DNA from: Candidatus Raymondbacteria bacterium RIFOXYA2_FULL_49_16 | GTDB taxonomy: Bacteria; Fibrobacterota; OXYB2-FULL-49-7; XYB2-FULL-49-35 | Length of the DNA: 11,710 bases | NCBI GenBank assembly: GCA_001789205.1 | Contig: MFYT01000035.1 | Span: 2,865 to 14,574, forward strand | Reading direction: 5' to 3' | In this document: in pieces, positions 1-7,113 of the stretch | Numbering within the stretch: the first letter of the stretch is position 1 | How the letters are laid out: each line of letters begins with the position of its first letter | Notes under the pieces: generated by a model | Databases searched by the model: none | Told to the model about the DNA's origin: nothing | The model's input: the letters and a program-made list of their open reading frames with translations, nothing else | Translations under genes and position numbers: made by a program

Positions 1-1196
1 ACAATGACGACAGCGCAAAAACCTCGACTGTGGCCACTGTAACGGTTAGGAACAAGATCCCAACCGTGTCACTCAAGACGCCGCTGGCCAATGCCACCTA
101 CGGCATTGACGATAGCATCATTATCTCAGCTGCGGCAAAAGACACGGACGGCACCATCCAAAAGGTCGAGTTCTACGTGAATGACTCGCTCCTGGGTACG
201 GATTCCTCGGCACAGACTCAATCCGCCGATACCGCTGTACTGGTCTGGCACAATGTAGTTGTAGGTTCCTATGTCTTCAAGGCCGTGGTGACCGACAATG
301 ACGATAGCGCAAAGACCTCGGCAACTGTCAGCGTCACAGTACGCAACAAACTGCCCTACGTGAAGATCGCCACGCCTACGAACAATCAGGTCTTTGTACT
401 TGGCGATAGTATTGAAGTCACGGTCACGGCCAATGATTCTGACGGTTCAATCACGTGTGTGCAGATCTACCGCGATACTGTACTGCTCAAGACCGATTCG
501 AGTTCGCCTTATAGTTACACCTTCAGCAATGCCCAGCCCGACACCTACAATCTGACCGCTGTTGCATGGGACAATGATGATTCGAGCAAAACGTCCGCGC
601 AGGTCAAGGCCACTCTCCGGAACAAACTGCCGGTTGTGACGCTGATCAGCCCAACAGTGGGCAGCTCGTACAAAACCTCGGACAGCATCCCGCTTTCCGC
701 GACAGCAACCGACAGCGATGGTGTCATTACATGTGTGCAGTTCTACTGGGATACAACGCTCATTGCGACCGATTCGAGTTCGCCCTATGAGTTTACCTGG
801 AAGGACAGCATCCCATACGGGACACACGCGATCAAGGCCATTGCCTGGGACACCAGCGATGGCAGCAAGACCGCGAGCATCAACCTGACCATTGCCAACG
901 ATCCGCCGCCCACAGCGGTCGCGGTCTCGGCGCCGTCGAACATTCAGGCTGACGGTATGACACTCGACTGGTCCCAGAACAGCGAGGCTGATTTTGAATC
1001 GTACCGGATCTACTATGGAACCTCCGCGGACATCGACACCAGCAATACGCTTGCCGCGACCATTACAAACAAGTATGTGACCAGCTACGTGCTGTCAGGG
1101 CTCACAGGGAGTACGACCTATTTCATCAAGATATTCGTCTTTGATGAGGCTACCCAGTTTACCGGTAGCAATGAGGTCAACGGCTCCACACCCTAA
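1..1196 (+). CDS. Bacterial Ig-like repeat / fibronectin type III protein, C-terminal part (5' end outside window)
   Basis: The reading frame is open to the left edge: bases 3-29 encode NDDSAKTST, matching the end of a preceding Ig repeat, so the GTG at 30 is not the true start. Counting from that GTG, about three Ig-like repeats lie at residues 10-105, 108-198 and 200-290. Each has an IP/LP-V-x-x-x-x-P opening, a D-S-I strand, a D-(S/T)-D-G turn, V-x-F/I-Y and a TDSS-type motif, as in the Big_7 (PF17957-like) family. A fibronectin type III domain follows at about 295-388 (LDWSQNSEADFESYRIYYG, then YVLSGLTGSTTYFIKI). Such arrays normally form rigid stalks in exported or surface proteins; adhesion or polysaccharide binding is inference only. 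No sorting motif, dockerin or membrane anchor follows the FN3 domain. The catalytic or binding head, if any, lies upstream. The gene ends at a strong terminator. Confidence 0.85.
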   Translation, partial: NDDSAKTSTVATVTVRNKIPTVSLKTPLANATYGIDDSIIISAAAKDTDGTIQKVEFYVNDSLLGTDSSAQTQSADTAVLVWHNVVVGSYVFKAVVTDNDDSAKTSATVSVTVRNKLPYVKIATPTNNQVFVLGDSIEVTVTANDSDGSITCVQIYRDTVLLKTDSSSPYSYTFSNAQPDTYNLTAVAWDNDDSSKTSAQVKATLRNKLPVVTLISPTVGSSYKTSDSIPLSATATDSDGVITCVQFYWDTTLIATDSSSPYEFTWKDSIPYGTHAIKAIAWDTSDGSKTASINLTIANDPPPTAVAVSAPSNIQADGMTLDWSQNSEADFESYRIYYGTSADIDTSNTLAATITNKYVTSYVLSGLTGSTTYFIKIFVFDEATQFTGSNEVNGSTP

Positions 1197-1227
1197 AACC
1201 ACGGGTCTCATTAGTCTCAAATACCAA

Positions 1228-1264
1228 GGCTTGCCGGGCGCACACCCGGCAGGCCCTTTTTTTT
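1228..1264 (+). terminator. Rho-independent terminator of the Ig/FN3 gene
   Basis: An 11-bp stem (GGCTTGCCGGG at 1228-1238 pairing with CCCGGCAGGCC at 1245-1255, one G-T pair) has a 6-nt loop and is followed after one C by eight T residues (1257-1264). It lies 31 bp after the stop codon, and is a textbook intrinsic terminator for the upstream gene. Confidence 0.9.
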
Positions 1265-1280
1265 ATTATATTATACACCC

Positions 1281-2045
1281 ATGAAATTCAGCGCAACAGA
1301 CTGGTCATTCCTGGCACGGGTAAATGATCCTGCTGCCTACTACGGCAGCCTTGGTGAGGCCGGATACCAGGGAGTGGAACTTGTCGATGCTGCGCGTTAT
1401 TCCCTGGTGCGCAGCGCAGGCCTTTCCATTGTCAACATAGCAGCGCCGGGCAGGGAGATAGGCATGAACCGCCTTGAACATCAATTGGAATTGCTCCCTC
1501 GCATCAGAGAAGTCATTGACAGCGCTGCGGCAAATAAGATTGAGCAGGTGGTTGTATTCAGTGGCAGCAGAGCCGGCCTCTCAGATGCCATGGGCGTTGA
1601 AAACTGTGCGCGTGGATTTGAAGAGTTGATACCCCATGCGGCAAAGAACAGGGTGACGCTCTGTCTGGAGATGATGAACAGCATAGACCACAAGGATTAT
1701 CAGGCAGACGGCGGCGAATTCGGGTTTGCCCTGGCAAAAAAAATCAATTCACCCTGGTTCAAAGTCCTTTACGACCTATATCATATGCACCGGATGAACG
1801 AACCCCTGCTCGACGATCTCACAGCCAACATGGCATTGGTCGGCCACCTCCATATTGCCGGTCTACCAGACCGCAGTCAGCCAACGGTGGAAGGTGAAAT
1901 CCCCTATGGGTGCCTGGTACCTGGCATTGTGGCTGCCGGATACAGTGGTTACTGGGGTATGGAATTTGTTCCCCGGGGCGACAGCATCGCGGAACTGGTT
2001 CAGGCCCGCGAAACAATAGAGCAGTGCGCGAAACACACGGCATGA
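1281..2045 (+). CDS. Hydroxypyruvate isomerase-like TIM-barrel protein
   Basis: A 254-residue protein of the xylose-isomerase-like / AP-endonuclease-2 TIM-barrel superfamily, closest in motifs to hydroxypyruvate isomerase (Hyi), which interconverts hydroxypyruvate and tartronate semialdehyde in the cytoplasm. Putative metal ligands are E130 (LCLEMMNS), D165 (LYDLYHMH), H189/H191 (GHLHIAG) and E228 (WGMEFV). The segment HIAGLPDRSQPTVEGEI (191-207) follows the Hyi pattern HIA-x-x-P-x-R-x-x-P-x-x-GEI. Length fits the family (about 250-260). The ATG begins the first barrel strand (MKFSATDWSF), so the start is probably right even though no Shine-Dalgarno is visible. Its stop overlaps the next gene's start (ATGA). 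No glyoxylate carboligase or tartronate reductase lies nearby, so the real substrate is uncertain; another sugar isomerase/epimerase activity is possible. Confidence 0.8.
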   Translation: MKFSATDWSFLARVNDPAAYYGSLGEAGYQGVELVDAARYSLVRSAGLSIVNIAAPGREIGMNRLEHQLELLPRIREVIDSAAANKIEQVVVFSGSRAGLSDAMGVENCARGFEELIPHAAKNRVTLCLEMMNSIDHKDYQADGGEFGFALAKKINSPWFKVLYDLYHMHRMNEPLLDDLTANMALVGHLHIAGLPDRSQPTVEGEIPYGCLVPGIVAAGYSGYWGMEFVPRGDSIAELVQARETIEQCAKHTA

Positions 2046-2710
2046 TCACTCTCCTCTACGAAGACTCTGACATTATCGCTGTTGAAAAACCCGAGGGCAT
2101 TGCCGCCATTCCAGAGCGCAAACAAGAGGCCGAAAATCTTCTGGCCCTTGTCTCAAAACAATGCAACACCCGCCTTTTTATTGTCCATAGAATCGACAAG
2201 GAGGTCAGCGGTGTCATGCTCTTTGCGAAAAATGCTGCCGCACACAAGATAGTGAACGACCAGTTTGCAGAAAGAAAAGTTAAAAAACTGTACCAGGCGC
2301 TGCTTTTAGGAAATGTGGTTCAGGAACAACAAACTATAAAACGGTCTATTCGCCAATTCGGATCGGGCCGGATGGGTGTGGATGATGCCAAGGGAAAGCC
2401 GTGTACTACCAATATGCGAGTGATAAAAAGGTGTGACTCCGCCACCCTTGTTGAGGCAAGCCCGGTGACCGGCAGACGCCATCAGATCAGGGTCCACTTT
2501 TACAGCATTGGCCACCCGGTTGCGGGCGATCTTCGATATGGCGACAGAAACATCCAGTCGCTCTGGCCCCGACTCATGCTGCACGCATGTAGCATTGGTT
2601 TCACCCTGCCTTCGGGAAAGCCCCTGGTTGTCGAATCTCCCCTGTCCTCTTCGTTCGAAGAGGCTCTTGCAGCTAAATGCTGTATTCAACAAGAGAAAAT
2701 TCCAAATTAA
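2042..2710 (+). CDS. RluA-family RNA pseudouridine synthase
   Basis: A 222-residue protein that isomerises uridine to pseudouridine in rRNA and/or tRNA. The catalytic motif HRIDKEVSGVMLFAK puts the nucleophilic aspartate at D52. The family signatures RRHQIRVH (about 143-150), HPVAGDLRYG and LMLHA are present. There is no N-terminal S4 domain, so it has the short RluA/TruC-like architecture (E. coli RluA is about 219 residues). The ATG at 2042 is chosen over a longer in-frame start at 1910: it begins just where homology begins (MITLLYEDSDIIAVEKPEG) and overlaps the upstream stop by ATGA, which implies translational coupling with the isomerase gene. The target position in RNA cannot be told from sequence. 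The C-terminal roughly 10 residues look unstructured. Confidence 0.9.
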   Translation: MITLLYEDSDIIAVEKPEGIAAIPERKQEAENLLALVSKQCNTRLFIVHRIDKEVSGVMLFAKNAAAHKIVNDQFAERKVKKLYQALLLGNVVQEQQTIKRSIRQFGSGRMGVDDAKGKPCTTNMRVIKRCDSATLVEASPVTGRRHQIRVHFYSIGHPVAGDLRYGDRNIQSLWPRLMLHACSIGFTLPSGKPLVVESPLSSSFEEALAAKCCIQQEKIPN

Positions 2711-2718
2711 ATAATCCC

Positions 2719-2747
2719 TTGCAATTTTAATCAATACTTTATATCTT
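2719..2747 (+). promoter_or_regulatory. Putative sigma70-type promoter of the toxin-antitoxin operon
   Basis: TTGCAA (2719-2724), 17 bp, then TATCTT (2742-2747) gives 4/6 matches in each box. A start near 2754 would fall inside the iterated TCTAGACAG element, as expected for an autorepressed toxin-antitoxin promoter. The boxes are weak, so the call rests mainly on position. Confidence 0.4.
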
Positions 2748-2750
2748 ATA

Positions 2751-2777
2751 TCTAGACAGTCTAGACAGTCTAGACAG
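2751..2777 (+). promoter_or_regulatory. Iterated palindromic operator of the toxin-antitoxin module
   Basis: Three perfect head-to-tail copies of the 9-mer TCTAGACAG (2751-2759, 2760-2768, 2769-2777). The iteration creates the 8-bp palindrome GTCTAGAC twice, and CTAGAC-A-GTCTAG is an odd 13-bp inverted repeat. It sits 15 bp before the antitoxin start, just upstream of the ribosome binding site. Phd/YefM antitoxins are known to bind short palindromes in their own promoters, so this is very likely the antitoxin's autoregulatory operator (inference). Confidence 0.65.
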
Positions 2778-2791
2778 ACAAAGGGGGTCAT

Positions 2792-3037
2792 ATGAATAGT
2801 GCCTGGCAGCTTCAGGAGGCGAAAAACAAATTCAGCGAAGTCGTCGAACAGGCGCTGAACAACGGCCCGCAGCAGATAACGCGCCATGGCCGAAAAACCG
2901 CGGTAGTGCTTTCCTTTGGAGAGTATCAGAAGATCCGGGGACAAAAGGGAACAATCACCGATTTTTTCAGGAACTGCCCGGTACACGATATTGCGTTTGA
3001 AAGGGCCCATGATTATCCCCGCCAGGTAGAACTGTGA
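2792..3037 (+). CDS. Phd/YefM-family antitoxin
   Basis: An 81-residue protein. The N-terminal part, WQLQEAKNKFSEVVEQAL (residues 5-22), then PQQITRHGRKTAVVLSFGEYQKI (about 26-48), is the typical Phd/YefM DNA-binding and dimerisation fold. The tail (about 55-81, including FFRNCPVHDIAFERAHDYPRQVEL) is the part expected to wrap round the toxin and mask its active site. A clear ribosome binding site (AAGGGGG, 2781-2787) lies 4 bp before the ATG. The gene overlaps the toxin start by 4 nt (GTGA). It probably represses its own operon, alone or with the toxin, through the TCTAGACAG repeats. Pairing of a Phd/YefM antitoxin with a PIN toxin is a common combination. Confidence 0.9.
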   Translation: MNSAWQLQEAKNKFSEVVEQALNNGPQQITRHGRKTAVVLSFGEYQKIRGQKGTITDFFRNCPVHDIAFERAHDYPRQVEL

Positions 3038-3453
3038 AGTACCTCCTCGATACATGTGTGGTCTCGGAATTGATAAAAAAAAATCCTGAAAAAAAAGTCG
3101 TTACCTGGATTGAAGAATGCCCGGAAGACGCATTGTATTTATGCGTCATAACGCTGGGTGAAATTCAGAAAGGTATTGCCAAACTAAAGGATCCGAATAA
3201 AAAACATTTACTCCAGGCATGGCTCGATGCAGATCTGCGGGAGCGTTTTAACGGAAGAATCCTTGTCGTTAATGAGGATACTGCACTTACCTGGGGTCAA
3301 ATCCTGGGGGAAAACGAATTACAAGGCCGTCCTCTTCAAACTATTGACAGTTTAATTGGCGCGGTTGCGCTGACAAACAATCTTACCGTTGTAACGCGGG
3401 ACATAAACGACATAGAAAAAACCGGCGCACGGGTCCTGAATCCTTGGTTATAG
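3034..3453 (+). CDS. vapC: PIN-domain ribonuclease toxin, VapC/FitB type
   Basis: A 139-residue single PIN domain. The expected acidic active-site residues are visible: D6 (YLLDTCVVSEL), E43 (ITLGEIQKGI), D105 (LQTIDSLIGA) and D123 (VVTRDINDIE), the set that binds Mg2+/Mn2+ in VapC nucleases. The motif around residue 6 and the C-terminal NPW ending resemble the FitB-like VapC branch. Known members cleave tRNA or rRNA when released from the antitoxin; the target here is unknown. It starts with GTG inside the antitoxin stop (GTGA overlap, 3034-3037), so translation is coupled and antitoxin is made first. All catalytic residues are intact, so the toxin is probably functional. No terminator is evident in the 33-bp gap before the converging regulator gene. 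Confidence 0.92.
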   Translation: MKYLLDTCVVSELIKKNPEKKVVTWIEECPEDALYLCVITLGEIQKGIAKLKDPNKKHLLQAWLDADLRERFNGRILVVNEDTALTWGQILGENELQGRPLQTIDSLIGAVALTNNLTVVTRDINDIEKTGARVLNPWL

Positions 3454-3486
3454 CCCAGCACTTTCCATCACCTGCTCGTTGGCCGG

Positions 3487-3924
3487 CTAAATACTGTAGT
3501 CAATCTCCCTGATACCCGCCACGTTGTACTGTAACAAGTCGTCGAGTGATATCCCCTTTAAAACATTGGTCTGCGCGTCGTGCATTTTTTTCCACACAAT
3601 ACGCGAAAGGCAGTCAGTTGACTTGCCACATTTTTTGCGATCTTCGACGCAGGTGACCGGACTGAGCGAACCTTCGAGCGCTGAGACGATCTCGAGAAGC
3701 GTGATGGTTTCAGTGCTTTTCTTGAGCACAAATCCGCCGTCCTTGCCGCGATGGGTCTCGATAAGGCCCTTGGCTTTAAGCGCTGAAAGGATGTTTTCGA
3801 GATAGCCGAGTGAAATATGCTGCGCCTGGGCAATTTCCCGCCGTTTCACCGGACCCGACCCCTGTCGTCCGGCTATCTCGATCATGGCGCGCATGCCATA
3901 TCTGCACCGCGTTGACAGTTTCAT
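3487..3924 (-). CDS. Rrf2-family transcriptional regulator with Fe-S-type cysteines
   Basis: A 145-residue Rrf2 protein. The winged helix lies at about residues 1-66 (MKLSTRCRYGMRAMIEIA, IAQAQHISLGYLENILSALKAKGLI, then the wing RGKDGGFVL). C92, C99 and C105 (spacing x6, x5) fall in the loop that binds a [2Fe-2S] or [4Fe-4S] cluster in IscR, NsrR and relatives; C7 is an additional cysteine. The CymR subgroup, which controls cysteine metabolism through CysK contact, typically lacks this triad, so this protein more likely reads an Fe-S cluster directly. Its ATG overlaps the metY stop by 4 nt (3921-3924), making it the second gene of the metY operon. Neighbouring metY, metX, cysK and ferredoxin genes suggest control of sulfur assimilation, perhaps at the shared intergenic repeats. 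The regulon is inference. Confidence 0.88.
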   Translation of the reverse strand: MKLSTRCRYGMRAMIEIAGRQGSGPVKRREIAQAQHISLGYLENILSALKAKGLIETHRGKDGGFVLKKSTETITLLEIVSALEGSLSPVTCVEDRKKCGKSTDCLSRIVWKKMHDAQTNVLKGISLDDLLQYNVAGIREIDYSI

Positions 3925-5213
3925 ACATTTGCCAGCGCTGCTTCGAGCGCCCCTGTGATATCGTCAATATGTTCAAGCCCTATGGAAAGACGGATCAGAT
4001 CTTCAGAAAGTCCGCTTGCTGCCCGCTGTTCCTCTGAAAGCTGGGAATGCGAGGTGCTGGCAGGATGGAGTATAAGGCTCTTAGCGTCCCCAACATTTGC
4101 CAGATGCGAGAAAAGCGTGATGTTGTCGATGACCTTCACTGCAGCCTGATACCCGCCTTTGAGGCCAAAGACCACCATGCCGCCAAAACCCTTGGAAAGA
4201 TATTTGGATGCAACCGCGTACGAAGGATCGTCGGTTAGTCCAGGGTATCTGACCCAGGCCACTTGTTTATGGGCTTTGAGAAAACAGGCCGCAGCCAGAG
4301 CATTGTCGCAGTGGCGCTGCATGCGCAACGGAAGGGTTTCGATGCCCTGGAGAAAAATCCACGCATTGTCCGGTGAAATACACGCGCCAAGATTGCGCAG
4401 AGGCACGGTCCTCAGACGCAGAGCAAAGGCTATTGGCGCCAGCGGAGCGGGAAGATCGTGCGCCCATTTGAGGCCATGGTAGTTCTGGTCCGGCTCGTTG
4501 AAAAGGGAAAACTTGGGATCTTTCCAGTCAAACTTGCCTGAATCGACCACTATGCCGCCAATGGCAACCCCATGACCTCCCATCCACTTGGTGAGAGAAT
4601 TTATGACAATGTCTGCTCCATGCTCGATTACGCGCAAAAGATAGGGTGTGGTAAAAGTTGCATCAACAACCAGAGGCAGATGGTGTTTTTTTGCCACCTG
4701 GGCAATGGCCCGGATATCAGTAAAATCGAGGACAGGATTGCCTATTGTTTCAATAAATATAAGCTTGGTTTTTTCTGTGATGGCTTTCTCGAACGAGGCA
4801 GGATCTTTATTATCGACAAAGCGGGTAGTAATACCAAACTGCGGCAAAATAGCATCGAACATGGTATAGGTGCCGCCATAGAGATTGCTCGCTGAAACTA
4901 TTTCGTCCCCTGCTTTGGCAATGGTAATGACTGTGTTGTGGATTGCCGCTGTTCCTGAAGCCAGGGCAACTGCCGCGGCGCCGCCTTCGAGCTGCGCCAC
5001 CCGCTGTTCAAGCACATCGTGGGTGGGATTCATAAGGCGGGTATAGATGTTTCCAAGCTCTTTTAAAGCAAAGAGGTTTGCCGCGTGCTCGGTATTTTTA
5101 AAAACATATGAACTGGTTCGATGGATTGGAACTCCTCGTGAAAGAGTTGCCGGGTCAGGAACCTGGCCAGCATGCAAAGCCAATGTCTCAAATTTGTACT
5201 TGTTAAAATCCAT
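3921..5213 (-). CDS. metY: O-acetylhomoserine sulfhydrylase (PLP-dependent, MetY type)
   Basis: A 430-residue cystathionine gamma-synthase-family enzyme. It exchanges the acetyl group of O-acetylhomoserine for sulfide, giving homocysteine in the cytoplasm. The PLP lysine is K209 in NSLTKWMGGHG; D184 (LVVDATF) should contact the PLP pyridine nitrogen; YTRLMNPT (57-64) holds the Tyr/Arg phosphate contacts; SGTAA (86-90) is the PLP phosphate loop. The length (about 430 against about 380-400 for MetB/MetZ) and the insertion around 225-265 (FDWKDPKFSLFNEPDQNYHGL) are typical of true MetY. The residue after D184 is alanine where Asn is common. A strong AGGAGG lies 4 nt upstream of the ATG. The gene is divergent from metX, which makes its substrate, and is followed by an overlapping Rrf2 gene. 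Confidence 0.94.
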   Translation of the reverse strand: MDFNKYKFETLALHAGQVPDPATLSRGVPIHRTSSYVFKNTEHAANLFALKELGNIYTRLMNPTHDVLEQRVAQLEGGAAAVALASGTAAIHNTVITIAKAGDEIVSASNLYGGTYTMFDAILPQFGITTRFVDNKDPASFEKAITEKTKLIFIETIGNPVLDFTDIRAIAQVAKKHHLPLVVDATFTTPYLLRVIEHGADIVINSLTKWMGGHGVAIGGIVVDSGKFDWKDPKFSLFNEPDQNYHGLKWAHDLPAPLAPIAFALRLRTVPLRNLGACISPDNAWIFLQGIETLPLRMQRHCDNALAAACFLKAHKQVAWVRYPGLTDDPSYAVASKYLSKGFGGMVVFGLKGGYQAAVKVIDNITLFSHLANVGDAKSLILHPASTSHSQLSEEQRAASGLSEDLIRLSIGLEHIDDITGALEAALANV

Positions 5214-5245
5214 CGATCCTCCTTATGTGTATTAACTTGGTAAAC

Positions 5246-5274
5246 AATATATATATATCTGAATTTAAAGTCAA
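5246..5274 (-). promoter_or_regulatory. Promoter of metY-rrf2
   Basis: Read on the minus strand, TTGACT (5274-5269), 17 bp, then TATATT (5251-5246): 5/6 matches in both boxes at ideal spacing. The predicted start is near 5239, giving a leader of about 26 nt with the AGGAGG site at 5223-5218. It uses the same hexamers as the metX promoter on the other strand. Confidence 0.75.
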
Positions 5275-5322
5275 TACATATTATTATTTTTCTTTTGTTT
5301 ATTATTTTGCTTGACTTTAAAT
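5263..5322. repeat. 12-bp inverted repeat overlapping both -35 boxes; possible shared operator
   Basis: ATTTAAAGTCAA (5263-5274) and TTGACTTTAAAT (5311-5322) are perfect inverted copies. Each contains a -35 hexamer plus six further matching bases (TTAAAT) that a promoter alone would not require, so the element could be a regulator site. The 36-bp spacer is almost pure A/T (33 of 36), which may act as UP elements for both promoters. A third, partial copy, ACTTTAAAA, lies at 5357-5365 in the metX leader. The Rrf2 protein encoded in the metY operon is the natural candidate ligand, but this is inference. Confidence 0.6.
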
Positions 5323-5339
5323 AGATTAAAACATATATT
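5311..5339 (+). promoter_or_regulatory. Promoter of metX-metW-cysK-ferredoxin
   Basis: TTGACT (5311-5316), 17 bp, then TATATT (5334-5339), 5/6 matches in both boxes. The predicted start is near 5346 and gives a leader of about 32 nt, too short for a SAM riboswitch. It mirrors the metY promoter; the facing -35 boxes are 36 bp apart. Confidence 0.75.
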
Positions 5340-5377
5340 GTTAATGAAATTAGTGTACTTTAAAATTCAGGGGTTTT

Positions 5378-6508
5378 GTGGAACAGCTGATTGTTGAAAA
5401 ACAAATCCTGGAACTTGGCCTGGATAAAAACCAGGTCATTGTACTCGATTCAGGAAAATCCTTTGGCCCCATTTCCATTGCATATGAAATAATCGGTACC
5501 CTGAACGAGAAAAAAGACAACGCGATCCTAATCTGCCACGCACTTTCCGGCGATTCCCATGTTGCGGGCAAATACGCACTCGAAGATAAAAAACCCGGCT
5601 GGTGGGATGTCATGGTTGGACCGGGAAAGCCCTTTGATACAGACACCTACTGTATCATCTGCTCAAATACCTTGGGAGGCTGCAGAGGGACCACGGGTCC
5701 GGCAAGCATTAATCCGGTCACTGAAAAACCCTATGCCCTCGACTTCCCGGTCATTACCATAAACGATATGGTCAAAGTCCAGAAGCTTCTGATCGACCAT
5801 CTTGGCATTCAGCAGCTCTATTGTGTTGCAGGTGGGTCAATGGGCGGCATGCAGGCCCTTGCCTGGATCATAAATTTTCCATCCATGGTACGCTCTGCTG
5901 CCATTATCGCGTCTGCGGCCTATACCTCCTCTCTGGGCATAGCATTCGATAAAGTGGGCCGTAATGCAATCATGTCTGACCCCAATTTCGGCAGCGGTGA
6001 TTACTACGGCCGTACCTTGCCCCGCCACGGCCTTGCCATTGCCCGGATGATCGGTCATATAACGTATCTGTCCGACGAATCAATGCGTAAAAAATTTTCG
6101 CGCAGCCTGCAGGACAAGGACGAACTTTCATTTGAATTGTCAGACGACTTTGCCGTGGAGAGTTATCTGGAATACCAGGGCGGCTCCTTTGTCCAGCGTT
6201 TTGATGCGAATTCCTATCTCTATGTTACCAAAGCAATGGACTATTTCGACCTTCCTGGCAAATACGGGTCGCTCGAAAAAGCGCTGAAGGATGTCACTGC
6301 CCGTATGCTCGTGGTCTCCTTCACCTCAGACTGGCTCTTTCCCACCTACCAGTCGGTCGAAATTGTCAAAGCGCTCATGAAAAACCGCAAGGATGTCTCT
6401 TTCTGCGAGATACAATCATCCGCGGGCCACGATGCCTTTCTTCTTGAATTCGAGAAACTGGGACGTATACTACAGAGTTTTCTGGGCAATGGAAGGACCG
6501 GCTCATGA
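5378..6508 (+). CDS. metX: Homoserine O-acetyltransferase (MetX family)
   Basis: A 376-residue alpha/beta-hydrolase-fold acyltransferase that activates homoserine with an acyl-CoA, the first committed step to methionine. The nucleophile elbow [12 protein letters not shown] puts Ser at S154. The remaining triad residues are D318 (SFTSDWLFP) and H351 ([11 protein letters not shown]). [12 protein letters not shown] (53-64) and [14 protein letters not shown] (97-110) are family hallmarks. Length is normal and there are no C-terminal CBS domains. Acetyl rather than succinyl specificity is favoured because an O-acetylhomoserine sulfhydrylase gene lies divergently next door, but sequence alone does not prove it. 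The start is GTG with GGGG at 5370-5373 and a 4-nt spacer; no nearby ATG exists. The stop overlaps metW (ATGA). Confidence 0.95.
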   Translation: MEQLIVEKQILELGLDKNQVIVLDSGKSFGPISIAYEIIGTLNEKKDNAILICHALSGDSHVAGKYALEDKKPGWWDVMVGPGKPFDTDTYCIICSNTLGGCRGTTGPASINPVTEKPYALDFPVITINDMVKVQKLLIDHLGIQQLYCVAGGSMGGMQALAWIINFPSMVRSAAIIASAAYTSSLGIAFDKVGRNAIMSDPNFGSGDYYGRTLPRHGLAIARMIGHITYLSDESMRKKFSRSLQDKDELSFELSDDFAVESYLEYQGGSFVQRFDANSYLYVTKAMDYFDLPGKYGSLEKALKDVTARMLVVSFTSDWLFPTYQSVEIVKALMKNRKDVSFCEIQSSAGHDAFLLEFEKLGRILQSFLGNGRTGS

Positions 6509-7101
6509 TACCCAACATTGCGCATGCAATTATTCTCGGTCTCGTCTCTGAGAAAAGCTCGGTCCTCGACCTTGGCTGCGGTTCGGGCGATCTGCTCAAA
6601 GCGCTCATCGACTCAAAACGCGCGACTGGCATGGGCGTGGAAATCGACGAAGACATGGTCACCGAATGCCTCAGAAAGGGATTGTCGGTGGTTCAGTTCA
6701 ATATAAACGACGGCTTGGCTGCATATCCGGACCAGTCGTACGATTACGTGATACTAAACCAGACCCTGCAAAGCATCTATCAGACCCAGCTCCTGCTTAA
6801 CGAGGCCGTACGGGTTGGTAAACGCGTGATTGTGGGAATCCCCAACTTCGCCTACTGGCGCATTCGGGCAAGTATTCTGGTGCGCGGAAAGCTGCCCATT
6901 ACGCGTGTGCTGAGCCACCAATGGTACAACACACCCAACATCAGGCTCGTTACTGTGCGCGATTTCACCGAGACCGTGCGCTGCCTTGGTCTTGCCATTA
7001 TTGAACACCATTATACGTGGCGGAACAGGTGCCTGCCTTTTCCCCTGAGGCTCTGTCCCAACCTGTTTGCGGACAATGCGATTTTTGTCCTTTCCCATTA
7101 A
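6505..7101 (+). CDS. metW: Methionine biosynthesis protein MetW (SAM-methyltransferase fold)
   Basis: A 198-residue Rossmann-fold protein. Motif [15 protein letters not shown] (21-34), is followed by the acidic strand GVEID (44-48). The MetW signature stretch is [10 protein letters not shown] (112-121), then [18 protein letters not shown] (128-145) and an RDF segment. MetW is almost always encoded directly after metX and is thought to assist or regulate MetX; a methyl-transfer activity has not been clearly established for the family. The gene overlaps metX by 4 nt, consistent with production in step with MetX. The next gene follows 12 bp later, within the same operon. Length and motifs look complete. 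Confidence 0.93.
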   Translation: MIPNIAHAIILGLVSEKSSVLDLGCGSGDLLKALIDSKRATGMGVEIDEDMVTECLRKGLSVVQFNINDGLAAYPDQSYDYVILNQTLQSIYQTQLLLNEAVRVGKRVIVGIPNFAYWRIRASILVRGKLPITRVLSHQWYNTPNIRLVTVRDFTETVRCLGLAIIEHHYTWRNRCLPFPLRLCPNLFADNAIFVLSH

Positions 7102-7113
7102 AGGAGGTGCTCC

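Noticed and set aside
30-32. GTG as the true start of the Ig/FN3 gene
   Set aside because: The frame stays open to base 3, and the residues before it match the end of the Ig repeat, so the gene begins outside the window.
447-827. Minus-strand open frame inside the Ig repeats
   Set aside because: It is a shadow of the repetitive coding strand, with no ribosome binding site and no family resemblance.
1910-2041. Longer N-terminus for the RluA-type protein
   Set aside because: These codons lie inside the isomerase gene in another frame and encode a sequence unlike the family; homology starts at the ATG at 2042.
2751-2777. Three short direct repeats as a CRISPR remnant
   Set aside because: Units of 9 bp are contiguous with no spacers and no cas genes lie nearby; an operator explains them better.
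2306-3055. Minus-strand 249-codon open frame across the rluA 3' end and antitoxin gene
   Set aside because: It runs antisense to two well-supported genes and the toxin-antitoxin operator; the translation has no recognisable domain.
5214-5377. SAM or other methionine riboswitch before metX or metY
   Set aside because: Predicted leaders are about 26 and 32 nt with no P1-P4-like helices or terminator; far too short for a known SAM riboswitch.
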